A DNA stretch of 64,000 nucleotides from contig NZ_CP155449.1 in NCBI RefSeq assembly GCF_040518285.1, positions 2,852,001-2,916,000 on the forward strand, written 5' to 3'. This document shows, piece by piece, positions 42,422 through 54,239 of this stretch. The notes beneath the pieces are model-generated. The model searched no databases and was not told the origin of the DNA. It saw only the letters and a list, made by a program, of their open reading frames with translations. Origin of the DNA: Knoellia sp. S7-12 (GTDB taxonomy: Bacteria; Actinomycetota; Actinomycetes; Actinomycetales; Dermatophilaceae). Within the stretch, counting starts at the first letter, position 1; each line of letters begins with the position of its first letter. Made by a program: the position numbers and the translations under genes.

Positions 42422-45400
42422 TCACCTTAGGGTCGGGCCGGCATCCCCTCGCAGCTGCTCCGGCGAGCAACCGGCCCGCACGGGAATGGTGCTTCCGAAG
42501 ATGAGGCTCCACTCGTCAGCGGTGAGGTTGCGACCAGCCGTGCGGCAGGCATGACGCACCCAGCTTTCCCTCGTGGTGTCCCACCGCTGGACCGATCCGT
42601 CACCGCTCGCGAGCAGGAGGATGTGTCCGCCCGGCTCGAAGATCGCCGACGACGGCACCCCGACCCGCCCGACCGTCACGCTCTCGCCCTTCGATCCCGA
42701 CCGCCCGTTCCACAGACGCACCCGGCCGTCCTCCCCACTGCTCACGAGCAGGGCACCATCCGAGGAGAAGTCCACGCGAAGGACGTACCCCTGATGCTGA
42801 CCCTCCAGCGGCTCCTTGACCCAGCTCCCGTCCGTGAGATCGAGGATGCCCACCTCGCCTTGATCGCCCCCGAGGGCGAGCAGCTCTCCATCCGGCGAGA
42901 CGTCGGCGTGGGTGACTTCCATGGGGAGCCGGTGTGTGGCCACAGTTTTCCCGTCGCGCAGGTTCACGAGCGAGTGGACGGTTCCGGTGGAGTCGGTGGA
43001 CGTGAAGGCGCTCGCCATGCCGGGTCCCGCCCAGATGACCACGTGGAGGTCGCCATCGACCTCGACGCGCGGACCGACGGGCTTCAGCGTCTCGGCGTCA
43101 ACCTCGTAGACCACCCCGAAGCGTTCCCCGACGATGAGGCGGCGTCCGTCGGGCGCGTACGCCAGGGCCTCGATCGGCCCCTCGTCCACCTCCTCCTCCA
43201 GGACTGTGGCGCGGCTTTGCCAGTCCCAAACGCGAATGCTCCGATCACCGGGCACAGCAAGGTGGTCGTGCTCCGGAGGCCGCCACACGCCCCAGTTCCG
43301 GTAGCTCCCCTCCACGGGGCCGAGGAGTCGGCCCGTTTCCACGTCGAGGAACGTGATGGTGTCGGCCCCGGGCGCGCTCGACATGAACGCCACCACATCA
43401 CCGTCCGGGGCAGGCATCACGAGGTCCTCGCCGACGAGCCCCGGGCCCAGTTCGGCGCGCAGGCGCGGGATCGCCCGGCGGTCCCCTGCGATGTCCCACG
43501 CGCTGAGTCGTCGGTCGTTGGTCAGCGTGTAGACCGTGCGCCCGTCCGCCGCGAAGGCGACCTCGTTGACCGCCTCGGACAACCCGTCCAGCTGCTCGCG
43601 ACCCGGCCCCTGCACCTCCCACACCGTGAACGCCCGCTCGTCGGACCCTCCTGCCAACTGGCGACCGTCGCGGGAGAAGGCCAGCGAGATGGTCTCTCCG
43701 ACCGGGTTGGCCATGCGCCGCTCGACGGCGAGGGTGGTGGTGTCGACCAGGCTGACCTCTGCACCACCCACTGCGAGCGTCCGTCCATCCGGGCTGATCG
43801 CCAAGGGTTCGCTGACGCCAGCGCTGGGGGGCAGGACGCGCGCCTCCGCCACGGGCGCAACGGCGATGCGGCGGCCCGTCGCGACGTCATGAACCGCCAC
43901 GGTCGGGACCGGCAGCGGGAGGTGCACGTAGATCCGGCTGCCGTCCGGGCTCAGCGCGAAGTCGGTGATCTCCAGGTTCAGAAGGGAGGCCAGCGGGGTG
44001 GTTCCTCGCCAGGCCAGCACGTGGTGGCCGCGACCGTTCTCGGGGGACACCCCCGCCACGATGACGCTGCCGTCGGCGCTGGTCTCGAGGCCCCACGACG
44101 GACGGCCGTGCGGGGAGCGCAGCAGGACCCGTTCTCCTGACTCCGGATTGACGATGGCGACGGTTCCGTCCTCGTCGGCGACCACGACTCGTCCTCCGCT
44201 CGGGAGGACCGCGAGGCTCGTGGACGCTCCTGCCCCCGTGACCCGATCCGCGAGGGTCACCGGGTCGACCACGGTGAGTTCTTCTTCCTGGCCCACTACG
44301 ACGCTGCCGTCGGCTGCCACGGCGACGTCGCGGGCGGCCCCAAAGTTTCGCGACGCCAGGAGCGCGGGCCAGCGCGTCAGCGCGGTGAGCAGAGCCCGCC
44401 GGGTGTCGGGGCCGTCACGCAGGCGCAGCGCCTCCACCGCCGTGAGGAGTGCGACCGTGGGGTCGGTCGACTCGAGGGATGCGGACACGGCGGTGGCAGC
44501 CCGCTGCGCGAGGGCGGCCTCGGCAGCACGCCCTTGCTGGACTACGGCGACCCCGGCGATGGATGCAGTCACAAGGAGCACGGTGACGAGGCCAGCCACC
44601 AGCACCCGCGTCGTGCGACGATGCCGGCGGTGGCGCAGCTCCTCCGCCGCCTCCTGCTCCCTCACGGCACGGTCGACCTGTTCAGAGGCCTCCAGGAACG
44701 CCTCCTCGGTCGAGGTCAGGGAGCCGGACGCGCGAGCACGCCACTCGACGGCTCTCGACAGCCTGACCCCGCGATAGAGCTCGCTCTCCGGTTGTCCGAG
44801 ACCGTCCCAGCTGTCCGCGGCGGCCGCGAGGTGGCGCAGGATGCGCTGCCCCTCGACATCGTCCTCGAGCCACGCCCGAAGCCGCGGCCACGCTCGAGCG
44901 AGGGATTCGTGTGCCACGGCCACCCCACCCTCGGCGACCGTCAGCAGGCGAGCGCGGGCCAGCAGCTCCACGAGACCGCGCCCGGCATCGGGGGTCAGCT
45001 GGCGCAGCGGCACCCAGACCCTAACGGGGTCGCCGTCCGGAGTGACGGTCACGAGGCGCAACAGGAGATCACGAAGCGACGTCTGGCCGCCCACGTCGAG
45101 TTCGTCGTACACACCCTCAGCGGTCTGGGCAACGGCTCCCGCGATGCCCCCCGAGTCGCGGTAGCCCGCCACCGTGAGGGTGCGTCCTTCGCGGCGCTGC
45201 CACGTCTGCTCGAGCGCGTGCGCCATGAGAGGAAGCGCCCCCGGTGCGTCGAGGACCTCGCCAACCAGCATGTCGACCAGACCGGGTTCGAGGATGAGCG
45301 CTGCTTCAGCGGCCGGGCCCTCGACCGCCACTCTGAGGTCGGCCTCCCCCATGGGTCCCAGGAGGTAGAGCCCGCGCTCGACGAGCCGGGACAGGTCGGC

Positions 45401-46576
45401 GTGGCCCGCGATGTCGCCAAGGTGGTCGGCACGCAGGGTCAGGACGAGACGCCCGGATCGGCTCTGCTCGATGAGGCAGTCGATGAGCTCGTCACGGGCC
45501 TCGTCGTCGCACGCCGCCAGCACTTCCTCGAACTGGTCCACCACGAGGGTGCCCCGCCACTTCGAGGCGACGACTGCCCGCAGACCAGCGGCGGGGTCCG
45601 GGCCGGGGGCGAGGATCTCGACAGGGCGTTGGCTGCGACGGAGCGAGGCACCGACTCCTGCGCGCACCAGCGACGACTTGCCGCTGCCGGAGGGACCCAC
45701 GACGACCAGCACTCCCTCCGAATCAAGGCGCGAGAGACAGGCGCTGAGGTCAGACCCCCGACCGAAATAGAGCTCGCCCTCAGCCACGTCGAAGGACCGC
45801 AGCCCCGGGTACGGACACTCGGGCGAAGGCTCCGGGAGTGCCACGGCGGCCACGAGGGAGGAGTCCTGCCGCAGCATGGCCTCCTCCAACTTCACGATCT
45901 CAGCCCCCGGGTCAAGGCCGAGCTCGTCGGCCAGCCGTCGACGGGCGCCCCTCAGGGTCTCGAGGGCATCCGCCTGGTCGCCGGCAAGGTACTGCGCGAG
46001 GGCGAGCAACGCCCACCTGCGCTCCCGCAGAGGTTCCTGCGCGACCCTGCTCCGAGCCTCGGCGACCACCTCTGCATGGAGCCCGGCACGAAGGCTGGCA
46101 TCGAGCACCGCCTCCTCCGCCTCGCGTCGGACCTCGTCAAGTCGCTCTGCCTCGAAGCGACCCGGCTCCCAGTCGGCGAGCTCGGCCAGGGCACGACCGC
46201 GCCACAACGCCAGCGCGTCGCGCAGGACGTGGCGTGCCCGGTCGGGGTCACCAGCTGCGAGGAGTTGGTGGCCCCGCTCGACGAGGTGGCCGAACCGCAC
46301 CGCATCGATGGTGTCGCTGTTGTCGGCAAGGCGGTACCCGTGGGAGGTCGTCTCGACCGATCCGGTCCCGAGCACCTTGCGGATCCGCAGAATGCTGCTC
46401 GGAATGAGCTTCGTCCATGACGCCGGCGGCGAGTCACCCCACAGTGCGTCCGCCAGCTGTTCCGTGCTCAACGCCTTCCCCCCGGCCACCACCAGCGCCT
46501 CGAGGACGACCTGGTCACGCGGCGAGAGTGCCGCGCGGTCGTCGACGAGGAGCGGACCGAGCACAGCGATGCCCAT
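42422..46576 (-). CDS. Giant regulator: OmpR-type winged helix, BTAD, nSTAND ATPase, membrane helix, WD40
   Basis: 1384 residues. Order: DNA-binding winged helix (about 1-90, QLADALWGDSPPASWTKLIP), BTAD helical repeats (about 92-240, ALALWRGRALAELADWEP), nSTAND ATPase with Walker A GPSGSGKSS at 294-302 and Walker B LVVDQFEEVL near 345, a predicted transmembrane helix near 655-677 (VLVAGLVTVLLVTASIAGVA), then about 12 WD40 repeats to the end. SARP-like activators coupled to STAND/WD40 sensors occur in actinobacteria, often controlling secondary metabolism or envelope functions. Here one protein joins cytosolic DNA binding to an outside WD40 sensor, if the helix is real. It opposes the secreted-protein gene. 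Confidence 0.9.
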   Translation of the reverse strand: MGIAVLGPLLVDDRAALSPRDQVVLEALVVAGGKALSTEQLADALWGDSPPASWTKLIPSSILRIRKVLGTGSVETTSHGYRLADNSDTIDAVRFGHLVERGHQLLAAGDPDRARHVLRDALALWRGRALAELADWEPGRFEAERLDEVRREAEEAVLDASLRAGLHAEVVAEARSRVAQEPLRERRWALLALAQYLAGDQADALETLRGARRRLADELGLDPGAEIVKLEEAMLRQDSSLVAAVALPEPSPECPYPGLRSFDVAEGELYFGRGSDLSACLSRLDSEGVLVVVGPSGSGKSSLVRAGVGASLRRSQRPVEILAPGPDPAAGLRAVVASKWRGTLVVDQFEEVLAACDDEARDELIDCLIEQSRSGRLVLTLRADHLGDIAGHADLSRLVERGLYLLGPMGEADLRVAVEGPAAEAALILEPGLVDMLVGEVLDAPGALPLMAHALEQTWQRREGRTLTVAGYRDSGGIAGAVAQTAEGVYDELDVGGQTSLRDLLLRLVTVTPDGDPVRVWVPLRQLTPDAGRGLVELLARARLLTVAEGGVAVAHESLARAWPRLRAWLEDDVEGQRILRHLAAAADSWDGLGQPESELYRGVRLSRAVEWRARASGSLTSTEEAFLEASEQVDRAVREQEAAEELRHRRHRRTTRVLVAGLVTVLLVTASIAGVAVVQQGRAAEAALAQRAATAVSASLESTDPTVALLTAVEALRLRDGPDTRRALLTALTRWPALLASRNFGAARDVAVAADGSVVVGQEEELTVVDPVTLADRVTGAGASTSLAVLPSGGRVVVADEDGTVAIVNPESGERVLLRSPHGRPSWGLETSADGSVIVAGVSPENGRGHHVLAWRGTTPLASLLNLEITDFALSPDGSRIYVHLPLPVPTVAVHDVATGRRIAVAPVAEARVLPPSAGVSEPLAISPDGRTLAVGGAEVSLVDTTTLAVERRMANPVGETISLAFSRDGRQLAGGSDERAFTVWEVQGPGREQLDGLSEAVNEVAFAADGRTVYTLTNDRRLSAWDIAGDRRAIPRLRAELGPGLVGEDLVMPAPDGDVVAFMSSAPGADTITFLDVETGRLLGPVEGSYRNWGVWRPPEHDHLAVPGDRSIRVWDWQSRATVLEEEVDEGPIEALAYAPDGRRLIVGERFGVVYEVDAETLKPVGPRVEVDGDLHVVIWAGPGMASAFTSTDSTGTVHSLVNLRDGKTVATHRLPMEVTHADVSPDGELLALGGDQGEVGILDLTDGSWVKEPLEGQHQGYVLRVDFSSDGALLVSSGEDGRVRLWNGRSGSKGESVTVGRVGVPSSAIFEPGGHILLLASGDGSVQRWDTTRESWVRHACRTAGRNLTADEWSLIFGSTIPVRAGCSPEQLRGDAGPTLR

Positions 46577-46614
46577 GGCTCAATGTCCGCCCACGACCGA
46601 GACCTGTCAACGGG

Positions 46615-46637
46615 CCCGATACCAAGCCGATATCGGG
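46615..46637. promoter_or_regulatory. Palindrome CCCGATA-N9-TATCGGG in the divergent gap
   Basis: In the 183-bp gap between the BTAD regulator (start 46576) and the secreted protein (46760). A third GATACC element (TCGATACCGGCC near 46668) repeats the half-site. Suggests autoregulation and control of the neighbour by the BTAD protein, inference only. Confidence 0.45.
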
Positions 46638-46759
46638 TGAGCGTCCAGGGGCGACACCCGACGCCCTGTCGATACCGGCCTCCGGTCCGATGGTCCACAA
46701 GCCACCCCGACCGGGGCGGTTCCGGGCCGGATCACCGGCCAGCCACGAAAGGACGCGTC

Positions 46760-47092
46760 ATGCGCCACAGCACCAGCACACGGCGGGCCGCAGCAGCGGT
46801 CGCCGCCACTGCCCTCGCCGGACTCATCACCATCACACCGGCCCACTCGGAGGCGGGCCCGGGCGACGACGGAGTCATCACCCCGGCAGAAGTCCGGGTG
46901 TGGGAGAACGAGCACAGCCTCACCCCCGGGGGCGGTGGTGGGGCCCCCGCTCCGAAGTCCCCGACGCTCACCATCGACGACAACGCCGTCGAGTACCTCC
47001 AGGTCGGGCTGGGGGCCCTGGCGGGCATCGCCCTCGCGGGAGGTGTCGCGGCCAGCGCTGCGCGTCACCGCAACCACGCCCACCCGGCGTGA
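46760..47092 (+). CDS. Small secreted, C-terminally anchored protein
   Basis: 110 residues. Sec signal peptide (STRRAAAAVAATALAGLIT, cleavage after AHS), a short proline/glycine-rich mature part (TPGGGGGAPAPKSP), and a C-terminal helix VGLGALAGIALAGGVAASAA with a basic tail (RHRNHAH). Orientation and structure suggest a single-pass protein on the cell surface. Unknown family. Opposes the BTAD-WD40 regulator and might be its target or ligand. Confidence 0.7.
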   Translation: MRHSTSTRRAAAAVAATALAGLITITPAHSEAGPGDDGVITPAEVRVWENEHSLTPGGGGGAPAPKSPTLTIDDNAVEYLQVGLGALAGIALAGGVAASAARHRNHAHPA

Positions 47093-47128
47093 GCACGCGC
47101 CGTTCGCGGACGGCATACGCCAGAGCTG

Positions 47129-47189
47129 GTCGAGAGGAGAGAACACGTCGCATGGGCCCGGGCCCATGCGGCGTTTCTCTCCTCTCGAC
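47129..47189. terminator. 61-bp near-perfect hairpin between convergent genes
   Basis: Outer arms GTCGAGAGGAGAGAA and TTCTCTCCTCTCGAC are perfect 15-mers; the centre 47149-47170 is a perfect 22-bp palindrome (CGCATGGGCCC and its inverse), separated by 4-5 unpaired bases. It lies 15 bases after the ilvC stop and 37 bases after the secreted-protein stop, so it can end both. Unusually long for a terminator. Confidence 0.8.
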
Positions 47190-47203
47190 TGCTTGTGCTG
47201 GGG

Positions 47204-50720
<3,517 letters not shown>

Positions 50721-50789
50721 GTCGTCACCATCTTTGAGTCGAAGTTCGTCAAGCTTGCTTGCACTGCTCTGGGTTCTGTCTGTGGCCAC

Positions 50790-50831
50790 AAAAAAACCCT
50801 CCCGTCCCACGTGCTGGGGGACGATGGAGGG
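50790..50831 (-). terminator. Attenuator terminator upstream of ilvB
   Basis: Read on the - strand: CCCTCC, ATC bulge, GTCCC, loop, GGGAC, GGAGGG, then seven T residues. A strong intrinsic terminator located between the leader peptide and the ilvB start, 70 bases before the start codon. Confidence 0.88.
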
Positions 50832-50850
50832 AGGCGCCTGGCCGGACCTG

Positions 50851-50895
50851 TCAGGAGGGGCCGGGCGCCGAGAGAAGTACGAGAATTCGGGTCAC
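50851..50895 (-). CDS. Leader peptide of ilvBNC (14 residues)
   Basis: GTG 50895 to TGA 50851, [14 protein letters not shown]. The run ILVLL contains only the three end products of the pathway, which is the hallmark of ilv/leu attenuation, as known upstream of ilvBNC in Corynebacterium and streptomycetes. GGGAG lies nine bases before the GTG. A U-run terminator follows 20 bases on. Low charging of any of the three tRNAs should stall the ribosome and allow readthrough into ilvBNC. Confidence 0.9.
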   Translation of the reverse strand: MTRILVLLSAPGPS

Positions 50896-50985
50896 AGGAC
50901 GACTCTCCCTTCAGGCGTATGCCGTGTCAACGTGTGAGATGACACATCCCACCATCCGGATGGTCCATGGCCGAGCGAGGAGCCA

Positions 50986-51612
50986 TCACTTGTCCTGGCA
51001 GCAGCGCTTGGGCGTCGGGGTCTCGAAGGGCACGAAGGTCCCGTCGGCGGCGGGTTGCACGTGGATCACCCAGTCGCCGAGGACGAGACGCGGGCGCACG
51101 AAGTCGCGAGTCGACACCACGGCAGAAGGACTCGGAGCATCGACACCTCCGATCACGACAACGGGAGCGACGAGGGTGAGTTGCGCAATCGTGACGTCAC
51201 CCACGAGAGCTGCCCGGCCGGCATACCTGACAGAGCGGCCCTGGAGCCCCTCGCGCAGAGCGCGGCAGGCGGCCCGCGCACCCTCGACCAGCGGTTCGGG
51301 TCCGAAGGCTCCGCCGCGCTCGGACCACACGCCTGGCCCCTGTGCGGCGTGGAGATGTTCGCTGGAGCCGAACGGTCGGGCGAGCGCCGTGACGAGCTCC
51401 CCCATCGCCACGGCCGAGGTGACGTCGTGCGGGAGTGAGACGGCAATGGCTCCGCGCGCGCCCGTCGTTGTCACCACGGCGTGGGTCGTGATGCGCACGT
51501 CGTCACCGGCACCCACCTCGTCGAGGCGACGCGCGAGGACGTCGACGACTGGCTCAAGGTCGAGCTCGTCACCGATCCCGACGTCGACCCCGACGAGGTG
51601 GTGAGTTGTCAC
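50986..51612 (-). CDS. Unknown protein, 208 residues
   Basis: GTG 51612 overlaps the PHP-hydrolase stop by four bases and is translated after it. Alpha/beta look: VDVGIGDELDLEPVVDVLA, ARGAIAVSLPHDVTSAVAM, VVVIGGVDAPS, and a basic cysteine-rich end RCCQDK. No signal peptide or membrane helix. No family recognised; position suggests a role with the PHP enzyme. Confidence 0.65.
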   Translation of the reverse strand: MTTHHLVGVDVGIGDELDLEPVVDVLARRLDEVGAGDDVRITTHAVVTTTGARGAIAVSLPHDVTSAVAMGELVTALARPFGSSEHLHAAQGPGVWSERGGAFGPEPLVEGARAACRALREGLQGRSVRYAGRAALVGDVTIAQLTLVAPVVVIGGVDAPSPSAVVSTRDFVRPRLVLGDWVIHVQPAADGTFVPFETPTPKRCCQDK

Positions 51613-53315
51613 GCTCGTGGCAGGACGAAGATCGGGTTCGTATAGAACCAGAGGTCCTTCCACGGGTCGGCGTCGCCGACGACATCCATGGCCGGACCGG
51701 CCGGGTCGACCGCAGCGCCGTAGTAGCCGGCCTGCGTGCGCTTGCCGTCCGAGCCTCGCAGCCGGACATAGAAGCCGGTGTCGTCGATCTGTCCGAGGGG
51801 CACCACGAGCACAAGGGTGTTGTTGTCCTTGACCTCCCACGTCTTCATGACCGACGTGTGCGGCGTGTGGAAGACATCGCGGTCCTGCGCCGGACCGGTG
51901 ACCCGTCCCTTGATGAGGTCGAGCTTGCGCAGCTGCGGCAGGAACTGCGCCCAGTTGGAGCGCTGCGCCGGCGTGATGCGGATGCGCAACTCGGCTGACT
52001 CGCCACGCTTCCCGGTGACGGCACCGCCGAGTCCGACCTCGCGGCCGCCGACGCGCACCGCGACGTCGACCTCCTCGATGAGCCGGCCGTGGTCGACCCA
52101 GACGTTGCCAGCGCGCAGACCGTCCATGAGACCGGCATACGAGTCGTGGTTCGCACCGACGTGGGTGCGACTGTAGAAGCCCGGGAAGTAGTCGCCCGCA
52201 GAGAAGTTCGGCGCACCGGAGTATTCCGGGTCGTTGTAGCGACCGTTGGCGTTGAAGTCGCTGCCGGCACCGCGCACGGCCGTGTCGAGGTAGTTGCTGT
52301 GGCTGTCGGAGTTCGCCGTGATCCACCAGGGCTTGCCCTCGGCGAGCAACGAGTCCCAGAGGCCGCCGACGGTGGCCGTGTAGAAGTCGAACCCACCCCA
52401 GGTCCGGTAGGACTCGAGCGGATAGGGCAGGAACGACCGGTCCGCGCTGGGAGCGTTGCCGTAGTAGCCGCGGGCGCTGCCGGGCCCGGGTGTCGTGGCC
52501 TTGAGTCCGGCGGCCTGGTGCCCGGGGGCGCCCTCCCAGCCGACCGCGATGCCCTTGGCGGCGTCACGCCAGGCACGCACCTCGTGAGGGCTGTCGACGC
52601 CGTTGCGGGCCGGGTGGTTGGCCAGCATGAGCGCGTCCTGGACCTTGCGGTCCGAGATGGCGGACTTGAGGAACTGCAGACCCTTGACCGCCTGGACCTC
52701 GTTGGCCGGGGTGTTGCCGCTCGTGCCGTTGACCGACCCGTCGTATGCCGTCTCGAAGGCCTTGAGGACCGCCACCTCGTTCGCTCCCGGGTGGACGAAG
52801 ACGGTGCCGTGCTCGGCAGCAGGGATGTTCCACTCGAGCCCCTGGAAGACGAGCATCTCGGGGTGCTGCTCGCGCGAGCGCCGGATGTCGGGGTTGACCT
52901 TGTCGACGCCGATCTTGGCGTGGGTGGAGCCACCGTGGTCGGTGATCACGACCCAGTCGAGGCCGAAGGCGTCGGCGTGCTTGACCTGGTCCTCGACCGT
53001 GTAGAGACCGTCCGAGGAGTACTGGGTGTGGATGTGGTGGTCGCCGGCGAGCCACGCGCGGGGCTTGCGGGCCTTGCGGTCAGCGGTGTCCGAAACGTCA
53101 GCGGCAGCCGCGACGCCCGTCGACGTGACGAGGCTGGCCGTCGCCGCCCCTGCTCCGAGCACCCCCGCAGCTCGCAGGAAGTTGCGGCGACCCAGATCTC
53201 CCTGCGGCAGGTCCGCGTCGGAGATGGAGAGGTCGAGGGCGGGACCGACAGCGCTCTCGTGCGTGTGACCATGTCCGTGGTCGTGACCGTGCGTGTGTCC
53301 GTGCGTGTGGCTCAT
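51609..53315 (-). CDS. Exported PHP-domain metal-dependent hydrolase with His-rich N-terminus
   Basis: 568 residues. N-terminus SHTHGHTHGHDHGHGHTHES is a metal-binding-like His/Gly run, then a twin-arginine signal GRRNFLRAAGVLGAGAATAS, then the PHP motifs DHHIHTQYSSDG, VITDHGGSTHAK and NADSHSN-type (here ANSDSHSNYLD). Similar exported PHP proteins are annotated as phosphoesterases, substrate unknown. Tat export fits a metal cofactor inserted in the cytosol. ATG 53315; the downstream unknown gene overlaps its stop. Confidence 0.88.
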   Translation of the reverse strand: MSHTHGHTHGHDHGHGHTHESAVGPALDLSISDADLPQGDLGRRNFLRAAGVLGAGAATASLVTSTGVAAAADVSDTADRKARKPRAWLAGDHHIHTQYSSDGLYTVEDQVKHADAFGLDWVVITDHGGSTHAKIGVDKVNPDIRRSREQHPEMLVFQGLEWNIPAAEHGTVFVHPGANEVAVLKAFETAYDGSVNGTSGNTPANEVQAVKGLQFLKSAISDRKVQDALMLANHPARNGVDSPHEVRAWRDAAKGIAVGWEGAPGHQAAGLKATTPGPGSARGYYGNAPSADRSFLPYPLESYRTWGGFDFYTATVGGLWDSLLAEGKPWWITANSDSHSNYLDTAVRGAGSDFNANGRYNDPEYSGAPNFSAGDYFPGFYSRTHVGANHDSYAGLMDGLRAGNVWVDHGRLIEEVDVAVRVGGREVGLGGAVTGKRGESAELRIRITPAQRSNWAQFLPQLRKLDLIKGRVTGPAQDRDVFHTPHTSVMKTWEVKDNNTLVLVVPLGQIDDTGFYVRLRGSDGKRTQAGYYGAAVDPAGPAMDVVGDADPWKDLWFYTNPIFVLPRA

Positions 53316-53501
53316 CGACAAAGTCCTCTCGGGGGTGACGTCTCGCCACCACCCAACAGAGCCAGGGTGACCACCAGCGAGGACTTCAAAGACGTTCTGG
53401 TGAACGCTGAGGGGCGGGGAGTGCGCGGCCACCGCGGTGGGTCTGCTCGCTGTGACGGCAGGGTCCGAGAGCGACAACCATCGCGAGCCCGTTTGGGGGC
53501 G
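53316..53501. other. Gap upstream of the PHP gene: promoter region, no gene
   Basis: Holds the PHP promoter; AGGACT lies ahead of its start codon. The DNA near 53400-53500 is coding-like in composition (possible extension of the pseudogene that follows), but no intact frame or match is evident. Confidence 0.4.
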
Positions 53502-53841
53502 GCTGACCCGGGCTTCACCCGGATTGGCACGAGTACTACCTGGCAGCAACCGGCAGCGGCGAGACCGGCACCATGCCTGTCTTCCGGCGCAGCTCACCGA
53601 CCGGCGCCTACGCCAAGATCCCATCCACGGCACCTTCGCCTTCCGCAGGAACCTCATCAAGACCGGGCAGGGCTACGGCTACGGTCCAGGTGGCGCCGAG
53701 GTCGAGACGGCGGCCGACGGGTCGACGTGGATCGCCTATCAGGTCTGGAAGGACAGCAAGCCCACGCCGACCACGCCGGGCAAACGCATCCTCAGGACGG
53801 CCAAGCTGGACTGGGTGAAAGGTCTCCCGGTCTTCCGCTGA
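53502..53841 (+). pseudogene. Remnant of a GH43-like glycoside hydrolase, frameshifted and truncated
   Basis: Fragments in different frames read in order as parts of one protein: ADPGFTRIGT (53502-53531), then HEYYLAATGSGETGTMPVFR and SSPTGAYAKIP in another frame (from about 53528), then GTFAFRRNLIKTG, GPGGAEVETAADGSTWIAYQ, VWKDSKPTPTTPGKR in a third, ending LPVFR at a TGA. ADPGxxR, YYLAATG, FRSSxPTG and GPGxA...DGxWIAYH-type segments are characteristic of GH43 beta-propellers. Most of the centre is missing, so it is a dead relic, probably of a secreted arabinan- or xylan-acting enzyme. Confidence 0.6.
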
Positions 53842-53864
53842 CCCGCAGCACAGCGAAAAACGCG

Positions 53865-53905
53865 AGCACGCGGCATACCGAAAACGATTCGGTATGCCGC
53901 GTGCT
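53865..53905. terminator. Terminator formed by an inverted pair of the GTATGCCG motif
   Basis: AGCACGCGGCATACCGAA and its perfect 18-base inverse flank an AACGA loop. It lies 24 bases past the pseudogene stop and 25 bases beyond the stop of the convergent membrane gene (53930). Both arms carry the octamer. Confidence 0.85.
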
Positions 53906-53929
53906 AGCGCCTTCTTGGAAGTCGAACGT

Positions 53930-54226
53930 TCAGTTCACGCCAGCCTCATGATCCTCCGTGGAATGTCTGCTCATGGCGCGTCGATCGGCCAGAACATTCT
54001 TCGCGGTCCAACTCAACGCGATGAGGAGGTAGACCGCAACGAGGGTCAGGGCCAACCCGCCGATGGTGCGGTTGGCCCACAACGGCAGCCGGCCATAGAC
54101 AAGCGCCCAGAGTCCCAAAGGGATTGCGATCGCGTAGGGCGCCCCAATGACGAAGGTCCATGACCGCCGCTTCGATCTGGCGAGCTCCGCTGTGCGTTTT
54201 TCGCCGTCCTCATTGGTTGTTCTCAC
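53930..54226 (-). CDS. Small two-helix membrane protein, unknown function
   Basis: 98 residues. A charged N-terminus (TTNEDGEKRTAELARSKRR) then helices FVIGAPYAIAIPLGLWALVY and IGGLALTLVAVYLLIALSW, tail ADRRAMSRHSTEDHEAG. GTG 54226 follows GGAGG by four bases. Starts 13 bases after the ilvD stop, so it is probably in the same transcript. No family recognised. Confidence 0.7.
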   Translation of the reverse strand: MRTTNEDGEKRTAELARSKRRSWTFVIGAPYAIAIPLGLWALVYGRLPLWANRTIGGLALTLVAVYLLIALSWTAKNVLADRRAMSRHSTEDHEAGVN

Positions 54227-54239
54227 GTGACCTCCAGCG

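Noticed and set aside
44534-46420. A 628-codon + strand open frame
   Set aside because: Antisense to the BTAD/WD40 gene; Gly/Arg/Glu-rich with no motif and no ribosome site.
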